Source: JAICLK01 sp035478715
GTDB lineage: Bacteria > Patescibacteriota > Saccharimonadia > Saccharimonadales > UBA4665
Direction: 5' to 3'
DNA: 6,895 nucleotides
Assembly: GCA_035478715.1 (NCBI GenBank)
Contig: DATIJK010000072.1
Span: forward strand, 1 to 6,895
Each line of letters begins with the position of its first letter. The stretch's first letter is position 1. Under the pieces are notes generated by a model that saw nothing but the letters and a program-made list of their open reading frames with translations, was not told the origin of the DNA and ran no database searches. The translations under genes were made by a program, and so were the position numbers. Shown here piece by piece: positions 1 through 5,534 of the stretch.

Positions 1-865
1 GATGACCCCACATCCAGATAAGATTGGTATACATCATGGCATTACCTCCAAAGCCGGTCGTGAAGAAGTGGAAGCCAAAATATCGGTCAAAGAACATCAG
101 GAACAGTGTGGCAGTCAGCAGCGGGAAAATAGCAACCACCATCACCATGCTACACAACGAGCCCCAGGTGAACATCGGCATTTTCCAGAGCGTCATGCCC
201 GGTGCGCGCATTTTCAGAATAGTCATAATAAAGTTAATACCTGCAAGCGTGGTCCCAATACCCGAAATCTGTAAGCTCCAAATCCAGTAATCAACACCGA
301 CTCCCGGACTGAATTGTAGATCGGACAACGGGGCAATAGCGAGCCAGCCTGTAGCAGCGTATTGGCCGCCGAGAAAGAAGAAAAGATTGACCATGATCAC
401 GCCGCCGATGTACAACCAGAATGCCAGTGTATTAAGGAATGGCGATGCCAGGTCGCGCGCGCCAATCTGCAACGGCACGATGTAATTGATCAACCCGAAA
501 ACAAAAGCCATCGCGACGAAAAACACCATGATATTACCGTGTGCGGTAAATATCTGCTGGAAGTGGTCAGCCGAAAGATAGCCGTGATGTGGTCCGACCG
601 AAATAGCCTGTTGCAGCCAGATCATGATCGCATCCAAGCCGCCGCGCAGCAGCATAAACCCACCGACGATAAAGTACATGATGCCGATCTTTTTCGGGTC
701 AACCGATGTCAGCCACTCTTTCCAGAGCCATTTCCATCGCTTCGTCCAGGTTAACAGTGCCGCCAGAAAAAGAAATAACAGGAAAAACGCGACTGACCCG
801 CCGATAGTAAACCATTCATGCGGTAAAGCCTGGGCATTCAAATGGCCTAGTAAAAATTCTCTCAT
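1..865 (-). CDS. cyoB: Cytochrome bo3 ubiquinol oxidase subunit I (CyoB), 5' part, cut by the window edge
   Basis: Heme-copper oxidase catalytic subunit. It takes electrons from quinol, reduces O2 to water at the heme o3-CuB centre and pumps protons across the cytoplasmic membrane. The first 288 codons of a family usually near 660 aa are visible. The alignment to E. coli CyoB from memory is close: WLWKEWLTSVD at about 47-56, quinol-site residues R74, D78, H101 and Q104 (E. coli R71, D75, H98, Q101), low-spin heme ligand H109 in IFTAHG, D-channel D138 in QIGARD, and SPGVGVDYWIWSLQ at about 186-199. The window ends at H288 of WGH, the expected first CuB ligand of the WGHPEVY motif, so E286, the other CuB histidines and the heme o3 ligand are not seen. 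Several hydrophobic membrane helices are evident. The ATG overlaps the cyoA stop in ATGA (865-862), implying translational coupling. No internal stop or frameshift is seen in the visible part. Confidence 0.96.
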   Translation of the reverse strand, partial: MREFLLGHLNAQALPHEWFTIGGSVAFFLLFLFLAALLTWTKRWKWLWKEWLTSVDPKKIGIMYFIVGGFMLLRGGLDAIMIWLQQAISVGPHHGYLSADHFQQIFTAHGNIMVFFVAMAFVFGLINYIVPLQIGARDLASPFLNTLAFWLYIGGVIMVNLFFFLGGQYAATGWLAIAPLSDLQFSPGVGVDYWIWSLQISGIGTTLAGINFIMTILKMRAPGMTLWKMPMFTWGSLCSMVMVVAIFPLLTATLFLMFFDRYFGFHFFTTGFGGNAMMYTNLIWMWGH

Positions 866-1797
866 TGGTCGGCCATACCCATCATCTGCATATCATCCAT
901 CTGTTTATTATTTTTCGCAGGCTCCATGTATTTCATAAGCACTTTATCATATAGCCCAGTTTCGGCAGAAGCGTAGTATGCGTGCGGATTGTTTTCGCTT
1001 GGTTTAAGCAAAATTTTATAGGAGGAATCGTCAAGCACGGTATTACCTTGCTTAATCCCATGCACCCAATTATCAAAATCCTCGCTTGAAGCTGCGTGCG
1101 CCGTAAAATTCATCGCCGTATAACCGTCGCCGTTTAGCTCGGCTGTACTGCCCGGGAAGTCGCCTGGTGTATCCGCCATCAGATGCAACTTATTTTCCAT
1201 ACCGGTCATCGCATATAATTGGCCGCCAAGATTCGGAATCCAAAACGAGCTCATTGGAGATTCATCAGCTGTCAGGTCAAATTCTACCGGTCTATGCAGC
1301 GGCAGCTGGACATAATTGACCGTCGCAATATTTTGCTCTGGGTATATGAATAACCATTTCCAGCGCATAGACACGACTTGAATAACCAAAGGTTTTGCCG
1401 ATGATGCGATTGGATCCTGCGGCACTAATCGATGAGTCGCATTCCATAATATAAAGGCCATGACTAGCATAACTGAGCTCGGAATCAACCAAATACCGGC
1501 GATGAACAATTTACTATGACGCGATTCTGGTGCATATTCTGCTTTATTATTAGTCTCGCGGTATTTCCAGGCCGTAAAGAAAAGCAGAGCGACTGAGGGA
1601 ATAGCTACGCAGAACAATATGGCAACCGTTAGGAACATCAACCTGGTCTGGTCATGTGAAATAAGCCCCTTCGGGTTTAACATAGCGATATTTTTACCGT
1701 GCAGAAGTATTACAAAGAGCATTGCAAACAGCGCAACGGCTGGAATTATTAACCATAAACGGTTTCTGCGCCCATACTTTTTTTTGATTTCCGGCAT
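862..1797 (-). CDS. cyoA: Cytochrome bo3 ubiquinol oxidase subunit II (CyoA)
   Basis: This 311-aa subunit packs against CyoB in the quinol oxidase. The N-terminus has hydrophobic segments at about 13-33, 53-75 and 97-118, followed by an extracytoplasmic cupredoxin domain. CyoA-type signatures are LNPKG (40-44), WKYRE (77-81), VVSMRWKWLFIYPEQ (141-155), SFWIPNLGGQLYAMTGM (184-200) and NFTAHA (230-235). The Cys/His CuA ligands of cytochrome c oxidases are absent, so this is a quinol enzyme. E. coli CyoA is a lipoprotein with the cysteine just before its LLDPKG; here the equivalent stretch (LLHGKNIAMLNPKG) has no cysteine, so the first segment is probably an uncleaved anchor. The tail is Met-rich (M300, 303, 305, 306, 308). 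I chose ATG 1797 over the TTG at 1821 because GGAG lies 8 nt upstream of the ATG. It is the first gene of the operon, and its TGA overlaps the cyoB ATG. Confidence 0.95.
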   Translation of the reverse strand: MPEIKKKYGRRNRLWLIIPAVALFAMLFVILLHGKNIAMLNPKGLISHDQTRLMFLTVAILFCVAIPSVALLFFTAWKYRETNNKAEYAPESRHSKLFIAGIWLIPSSVMLVMAFILWNATHRLVPQDPIASSAKPLVIQVVSMRWKWLFIYPEQNIATVNYVQLPLHRPVEFDLTADESPMSSFWIPNLGGQLYAMTGMENKLHLMADTPGDFPGSTAELNGDGYTAMNFTAHAASSEDFDNWVHGIKQGNTVLDDSSYKILLKPSENNPHAYYASAETGLYDKVLMKYMEPAKNNKQMDDMQMMGMADQ

Positions 1798-1805
1798 TAA
1801 ACTAA

Positions 1806-1809
1806 CTCC
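1806..1809 (-). promoter_or_regulatory. Ribosome binding site of cyoA
   Basis: GGAG on the minus strand (inside TGGAG, 1810-1806), 8 nt before ATG 1797. It settles the cyoA start in favour of this ATG over the in-frame TTG at 1821, which would only add MGPSGVSL and has no comparable site. Confidence 0.7.
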
Positions 1810-1839
1810 ACTTGGACCCAAAGCGTAATCATTATGTCT

Positions 1840-1845
1840 ATAATA
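1840..1845 (-). promoter_or_regulatory. Possible -10 box for the cyo operon
   Basis: TATTAT on the minus strand would put the start of transcription near 1833, giving a leader of about 36 nt before cyoA. I see no convincing -35 at the right distance; TTGC-like bases upstream are only 13-15 nt away. The surroundings are AT-rich, so chance matches are likely. It is listed because some leftward promoter must lie in this gap. Confidence 0.25.
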
Positions 1846-2170
1846 TCATGGTTGTTACGAGCAAATATGTATAAATTTTGTCTAATATATATGCACCTGA
1901 TTAGCGTGCAGCTCCCAAATCACTATTTCATATAAAATTACTCTCTTTATATAAGAATAAGCATAATCTTAATATCTCCAGCCAGACTTCAAGTTATAAG
2001 ATTTTGACTAGTATATGTTTGTACAAATGAAATATCTGATATTAACACCGGTGAGCTAAACAGGTAATACCAGCCTGATCATGCCATTTTTGCAGTACAG
2101 ATGCTCATTTTAGGGCCTTTTTTTATATTATTACGCAAATTCGCTGAATTACATATCTTATGCTATTTTA
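1846..2170. other. Divergent AT-rich intergenic region between cyoA and the 513-aa gene
   Basis: No open frame here has a plausible start and ribosome site. The stretch separates two divergent transcription units and should hold their control sites. Two symmetric elements are visible. One is the perfect 10-bp palindrome TTTGTACAAA at 2018-2027, a possible site for a dimeric regulator. The other is a 7-bp inverted repeat, AATCTTA (1965-1971) with TAAGATT (1997-2003), separated by 25 nt. Both could be chance in DNA this AT-rich. No tRNA or terminator hairpin with a T-run was found, although a T-run (2119-2125) occurs without a stem. Confidence 0.5.
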
Positions 2171-2199
2171 TTGACTTATTGTCTCTGTTATGGTAATAT
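2171..2199 (+). promoter_or_regulatory. Promoter of the 513-aa gene (probable leaderless transcript)
   Basis: TTGACT (2171-2176), a 17-nt spacer and TAATAT (2194-2199), preceded by TG at 2191-2192 as an extended -10 (TGGTAATAT). The predicted transcription start falls at about 2205-2209, at or within a few bases of the ATG at 2209. There is therefore no room for a Shine-Dalgarno, and none is present. This is the best promoter match in the window. Confidence 0.7.
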
Positions 2200-2208
2200 A
2201 TATCAACT

Positions 2209-3750
2209 ATGCAGGAGACGCGGTTTGCGAATATACCCCCGAGTGATCGGTGGCCTGATTTACCGGATGACCGGGTAGCTTTTGGTGGTCCTGCAGAACC
2301 CAAAAATGTGCCTCCAGATAAAGACGGCGACGGAGAGTTGGCCGCTGCCGCCCTTGCAGGCATCAAATCCGGTGACGTGCTTGCACATGCGGGCGACAGA
2401 TACGAGTACTTCGAACAGAGATGGCACGAGAAAAACGATCATTTACCGGCTATCGTGCAGCTCTGGTCGCTCACTGTTTTTGAAGCGCTGGATGAATTTA
2501 GAAAAATGCAGGCACCTGCGGACGGGTTCGAAACAGTAACTTTAAACGAATTGGGTTTGGCGCAATCACAATTATCATTGAATGCAGGTATCCGGCTGCA
2601 AAGCGCACTGGCCGAGGAGCGTGCGGTCGGAATACCAAACGGGCCAGTCGAACAAATTCTAACTACCTTTTATCGTGAGGATGGTTATCGGGTCATCGAC
2701 GAAGAAGTGTCGCGCTTGATCGAAGAATATAAAGCATTTTTACCGTACGGTATTGAGGAAGATCTACTTGATGCAAGTACCCATACTATGGGCCACGACG
2801 GAAAATTGATCTGGTTGCCCTCAATCCGCGCAGATGCGTTCAGAATGAGTTACCGGGATGACGACGAACGCGCACGCTTAGTAGTTTCTGCATTTACGCA
2901 GATACTTAAATCCGGCCAAGCCAATAATCCTAATTATCTAGTTAAACTGCAGTTCGACCTGACCGGCGAATCAGGTTCCTATCCGGTAGATGGTATTGAT
3001 ATTATCCATCGCACCACCGAGCTGATAATGAGTGGCGACGTGATACTTGACGTTGATGAATATAAAACAATACCTATGGTCGGAAAAGAGTATGATAACT
3101 ACGATTTCAATGAAATCTGGGATCACCATAATCATGATGTCGGACAGATACTTGCATATCTGAAAGACAACGCCGAAAGCGAGGCATACGAGCCTTGGCA
3201 GCGAAAGCTCGAACATCATAGTCTTGATATGGCTAAGACTGCCGATGCGATGTTCATAACACTTATGAACGGTTGCAGTGAATATGATCTGCGCAATGGA
3301 ATATCGCGGGACAAGGCGATTACGAAACAGGATCTGGCTTCAAAGACAAATGGAAATGTCATATGGGTAGGGTTAGACATCCGTAATAACGGAACTTTAC
3401 AATACGGACCGGACTACAATCTTAAAACCGCACCGTACCATCGTTTGGAGACAAAAGCGGGGGATGAATACAAACTTACGCCGGACATAAGACGCCTGGG
3501 AGTCCCGGATAAAGCAACTTTCGGCAAGCGTACGATAACCGACAAAGAACTAATGGATTTGATTGATGAATGGGAAGCTAAAGTGCACAAAAGGTTACTA
3601 GACCGCGAAAAGAAAATTGTAAAATTGGTGCGTATGGGTAGACCGGCTCATAGACTAATTGCTGAAGGTGCGGCTACAAATCGTAGAAATTCCCTACCCA
3701 AATCGCGGCGCAAAAGGGTGACACAAGATATTATCGACATCTTATTTTAA
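2209..3750 (+). CDS. Uncharacterised 513-aa cytoplasmic protein
   Basis: I do not recognise this family. There is no signal peptide, no membrane segment and no P-loop, helix-turn-helix or nuclease motif that I can see. The N-terminal 45 residues are Pro/Asp-rich and probably disordered. The middle is a mixed, acidic globular region. It includes THTMGHDGKLIWLPSIRADA (191-210), LVKLQFDLTGESGSYPVDGIDI (244-265) and an Asp/His cluster, WDHHNHD (304-310). Residues about 446-476 look like a charged helix, and 477-504 form a basic tail (RRNSLPKSRRKR), which could contact nucleic acid. The start at ATG 2209 has no Shine-Dalgarno; the promoter sits immediately upstream, so leaderless translation is likely. 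Codons look ordinary and the frame is intact over its length, so this is a real gene. It is divergent from cyoAB and separated by about 450-550 nt from the downstream genes, so it is probably monocistronic. It may be lineage-specific. Confidence 0.85.
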   Translation: MQETRFANIPPSDRWPDLPDDRVAFGGPAEPKNVPPDKDGDGELAAAALAGIKSGDVLAHAGDRYEYFEQRWHEKNDHLPAIVQLWSLTVFEALDEFRKMQAPADGFETVTLNELGLAQSQLSLNAGIRLQSALAEERAVGIPNGPVEQILTTFYREDGYRVIDEEVSRLIEEYKAFLPYGIEEDLLDASTHTMGHDGKLIWLPSIRADAFRMSYRDDDERARLVVSAFTQILKSGQANNPNYLVKLQFDLTGESGSYPVDGIDIIHRTTELIMSGDVILDVDEYKTIPMVGKEYDNYDFNEIWDHHNHDVGQILAYLKDNAESEAYEPWQRKLEHHSLDMAKTADAMFITLMNGCSEYDLRNGISRDKAITKQDLASKTNGNVIWVGLDIRNNGTLQYGPDYNLKTAPYHRLETKAGDEYKLTPDIRRLGVPDKATFGKRTITDKELMDLIDEWEAKVHKRLLDREKKIVKLVRMGRPAHRLIAEGAATNRRNSLPKSRRKRVTQDIIDILF

Positions 3751-4167
3751 ATTCTGCTTGCTGTAACCGTTATACGCTTGCTGTAAACATGCCCGTAATT
3801 ATACAAAAATTCTCACGTAGCTATAAGAAACTGTGACTGCGAAATTAAAAAACTATTCGTAAGATTACGCAATTTTGTGGACTATTTTGCTACATTTATG
3901 CACAGTTTTATTTAGCAATGCTACGAATTTCGCTAGTAACATATTGGTTTTATCTGTTATTTGAATGTAAGTATTCTTACAAGTGTTAGTCCAACTTATT
4001 ACAGGGGTGGTTTGACATTTCTGTAGATTATTTTTCAACAATATTGACAATTTAGATTCTAAAATAATTGTTATATTATTTATTACATTATGAAATGATA
4101 ATGTTTTTAGTCAATAATTTTTACTACATATTTGTGTTGACTTCGCAGATATGTCATATAAAGTTAA
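3751..4167. other. Very AT-rich gene-free region
   Basis: Beyond the 513-aa gene I see no credible coding frame. The minus-strand frame at 3865-4050 begins with TTG, has no ribosome site and looks random. Two consensus TTGACA hexamers (4012-4017 and 4044-4049) lack a -10 box at 16-18 nt. A 7-bp inverted pair (TGGACTA near 3876, TAGTCCA near 3986) is too far apart to be a clear hairpin. No terminator with stem and T-run was found after the 513-aa gene. The stretch may contain upstream control sites for the secreted-protein genes or an unrecognised small RNA. Confidence 0.45.
3756..3786. repeat. Short direct repeat, two copies of GCTTGCTGTAA
   Basis: The 11-nt word GCTTGCTGTAA occurs at 3756-3766 and 3776-3786. 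The copies are exactly 20 nt apart, about two helical turns, just after the stop codon of the 513-aa gene. Same-face spacing would suit a protein binding site, but two copies are too few to decide between that and chance. Confidence 0.5.
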
Positions 4168-4176
4168 TGCTATACA
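4168..4176 (+). promoter_or_regulatory. Possible extended -10 promoter for the 131-aa secreted protein
   Basis: TGCTATACA matches an extended -10 (TG-N-TATACA). A TTGACT at 4137-4142 is too far away (28 nt) to be its -35, so it would depend on the extended -10. It would start transcription near 4182-4183 and give a leader of about 115 nt to the ATG at 4297. Confidence 0.4.
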
Positions 4177-4296
4177 AAAAACGAGGGTTTTTACGTAGTG
4201 AACAACACTAGAGCCATTAATAATAGCGCATATCATAGCACCATACTTTCGCGCTTTATTTCAGACATAACCGGCTCTCATAATAACGGGGATACA

Positions 4297-4692
4297 ATGA
4301 AATTCAGAAAACAAACATTTTTTGCGATAGTAGCAGCGGCAATACTGGCTGGAATTAGCGCTGTTGCAGTCCATGCTATGAGCGATTCGGATCAATCAGC
4401 CAGCGACCAAAATCAGCAGAACACGCAGAGCTCAGACCAACAATCTTCAAATGATACTGGTAAACCGGCAGATAAAAATGATACCGGTCAAAATTCAGAA
4501 TCTCAGTCACATAACTCAACTTCGACAAACGTTACCATAAATGGCCAAAAGGTAGATGTCCCCCAGAATGGTTCCTATGACACTACCAAAGACGGTGTCC
4601 GCGTCAGCGGCAATAATTCTCAATCTAGCTCTACATCGGGTGGGTCCGCATCTAACAATTCATCAACGAGCGTGAATATACAGACCCAATAA
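4297..4692 (+). CDS. Secreted Ser/Gln/Asn-rich low-complexity protein (131 aa)
   Basis: A small exported protein of unknown function. A clear Sec signal peptide covers residues 1-27: MKFRKQ basic start, hydrophobic core 8-25 and likely cleavage after VHA, leaving M28. Residues 28-77 are a disordered Ser/Gln/Asp/Asn-rich stretch. Residues 78-104 (NVTINGQKVDVPQ, then NGSYDTTKDGVRVS) look like a small beta-rich patch. The tail 105-131 is Ser/Asn/Gly-rich. There is no cysteine, lipobox, LPXTG-like anchor or C-terminal membrane segment. The frame is open back to a GTG at 4198 with GAGGG upstream, but that start would put 33 polar residues before the signal peptide. ATG 4297, with GGGGAT just before it, gives a standard one. 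Asn codons are mostly AAT (10 of 14), unlike the next gene. It is the first of three adjacent genes for secreted Asn-rich proteins. Confidence 0.8.
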   Translation: MKFRKQTFFAIVAAAILAGISAVAVHAMSDSDQSASDQNQQNTQSSDQQSSNDTGKPADKNDTGQNSESQSHNSTSTNVTINGQKVDVPQNGSYDTTKDGVRVSGNNSQSSSTSGGSASNNSSTSVNIQTQ

Positions 4693-4732
4693 GCCCGTAG
4701 AAGGAGACCCTAACACCAGTTAATAAAAAATC

Positions 4733-4762
4733 TTGTCGCTCGACTTTATTTGCTGTTACTAA
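4733..4762 (+). promoter_or_regulatory. Likely promoter of the 194-aa secreted protein
   Basis: TTGTCG (4733-4738), an 18-nt spacer and TACTAA (4757-4762), preceded by TG at 4754-4755 as an extended -10. Transcription would start near 4769, with a leader of about 63 nt. I see no terminator after the 131-aa gene, so read-through from it may also contribute. Confidence 0.45.
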
Positions 4763-4782
4763 AAAACAAAAAGCGGATGAAG

Positions 4783-4799
4783 CTGGGTGATAAACCCGG
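4783..4799 (+). other. Small hairpin in the 5' leader of the 194-aa gene
   Basis: CTGGGT, loop GATAA, ACCCGG forms a 6-bp stem with one G-U pair. A further ACCC at 4811-4814 could instead pair with GGGT at 4824-4827, which overlaps the Shine-Dalgarno. Two mutually exclusive pairings are thus possible, but the stems are short. The hairpin may simply stabilise the leader. Confidence 0.35.
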
Positions 4800-4817
4800 G
4801 GAATCAAATAACCCATA

Positions 4818-4825
4818 AAAGGAGG
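4818..4825 (+). promoter_or_regulatory. Near-ideal Shine-Dalgarno of the 194-aa gene
   Basis: AAAGGAGG, an 8-nt match to the usual anti-Shine-Dalgarno, 6 nt before ATG 4832. It is the strongest ribosome site in the window. It fixes the start at 4832 rather than the in-frame ATG at 4787, which would add 15 polar residues before the signal peptide. Confidence 0.85.
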
Positions 4826-4831
4826 GTAACT

Positions 4832-5416
4832 ATGGTAAAAATTAAATTAGTTCGCGTAGCTGCTGCAGCCGCAGCATCAGCCGGGTTGATCGCGGGTGTC
4901 ACAGGTGCAGCTTCGGCATACACCGTTGGAAGCCACCACAACTACAAGCAGGGTGATAAAACATTCACCACTACTAAAACAGTCAGCAAAAACAACGTCA
5001 GCGTTTCAAACGACGTTGACCAGACTGCTTTGACCGGTGAAGCTACTACGCAAAGTAGCAACAATAACAAAGACAGCTACCGCCACCACCACAACAACCA
5101 AGGAAACAGCGGTGACGCTACATCTGGTGACGCAACTAACGACGCTTCATTTACGCTTGACGCATCTGTCAGCAACAACGGTGCAGTCGCTGGTTCGAAT
5201 AACTACCAGGGCGGTGGCGACAGCCACGGCGGCGACTTGACTGTCACTAAGACCAAGACTGTTAGCATCAACAACGTTGACGTTTCAAACAACGTTTCTC
5301 AGACTGCTATCAGCGGTGACGCTAGCGCAAGCGGCGGCAACAACAGCGGTAACGCAACTAGTGGCAACGCTTCTAACTCAAGCAGCGCTGACATTTCGTT
5401 GCAAGTTTCCAACTAA
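4832..5416 (+). CDS. Probably abundant secreted two-repeat Asn/Ser/Gly-rich surface protein (194 aa)
   Basis: An exported protein of unknown function, probably cell-surface or extracellular. The signal peptide is residues 1-29 (MVKIKLVR, Ala-rich core, cleavage after ASA, mature end YTVG). The mature chain has two related repeats. Repeat 1 (48-115) begins TKTVSKNNVSVSN and repeat 2 (141-194) begins TKTVSINNVDVSN. Each continues with V-x-Q-T-A-x-x-G-[ED]-A and later NSG[DN]ATSG[DN]A, then an alternating polar/hydrophobic stretch ending VSN. Repeat 1 carries about 14 extra residues with SYRHHHNN. The two are joined by a Gly/Asn linker (116-135). There is no cysteine and no anchor. The alternating pattern fits beta-solenoid or amyloid-like strands, loosely like curlin repeats, but this is an inference. 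Twenty-three of 25 Asn codons are AAC. With the strong ribosome site and the hairpin after the stop, this points to high expression. The repeat motif is shared with the next gene. Confidence 0.85.
   Translation: MVKIKLVRVAAAAAASAGLIAGVTGAASAYTVGSHHNYKQGDKTFTTTKTVSKNNVSVSNDVDQTALTGEATTQSSNNNKDSYRHHHNNQGNSGDATSGDATNDASFTLDASVSNNGAVAGSNNYQGGGDSHGGDLTVTKTKTVSINNVDVSNNVSQTAISGDASASGGNNSGNATSGNASNSSSADISLQVSN
4973..5413 (+). repeat. Two-copy internal repeat of the 194-aa protein
   Basis: Copy 1 is at 4973-5176 (residues 48-115) and copy 2 at 5252-5413 (residues 141-194), offset by 93 codons. Identical or near-identical words include TKTVS, NNV, VSN, QTA, GDATSGDA/GNATSGNA and a terminal VSN. The copies have diverged at the DNA level, so the duplication is not recent. 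Confidence 0.8.
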
Positions 5417-5454
5417 TCTCGCTATAGTCGCTTCGTGCGGCATTTGGTGAGTGA

Positions 5455-5488
5455 CGTAAAGAGGTGGGTGGTAGCCCGCCTCTTTACG
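5455..5488 (+). terminator. Strong 14-bp hairpin after the 194-aa gene
   Basis: CGTAAAGAGGTGGG (5455-5468), loop TGGTAG, CCCGCCTCTTTACG (5475-5488). All 14 positions pair, with one G-U. It begins 38 nt after the TAA. There is no T-run after the stem, only CCTAAATAATATT, so it is either an atypical terminator or a 3' end stabiliser that blocks exonucleases. Either role fits an abundant monocistronic mRNA. Confidence 0.75.
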
Positions 5489-5534
5489 CCTAAATAATAT
5501 TACAAACTTTAAGCCTACAAATAATGAGAGATCT

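Noticed and set aside
2..754. Plus-strand open frames at 2-290 and 362-754
   Set aside because: They lie opposite cyoB, whose minus-strand translation matches the family throughout; the plus frames give compositionally odd His/Gln-rich peptides.
2163..2366. Minus-strand 67-aa frame across the promoter and start of the 513-aa gene
   Set aside because: It overlaps the clear promoter and coding start of the plus-strand gene and has no supporting signals.
4012..4049. Two TTGACA hexamers read as -35 boxes
   Set aside because: No -10-like hexamer lies 16-18 nt downstream of either; the nearest TATAT-like sequences are 21 nt or more away.
3865..4050. Minus-strand 61-aa frame in the AT-rich gap
   Set aside because: It starts with TTG, has no ribosome site and no recognisable sequence features; frames of this length are expected by chance.
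4198..4296. GTG start giving a 33-residue extension of the 131-aa secreted protein, with GAGGG 10 nt upstream
   Set aside because: It would place polar residues ahead of a complete signal peptide that begins at ATG 4297. I kept it only as an alternative.
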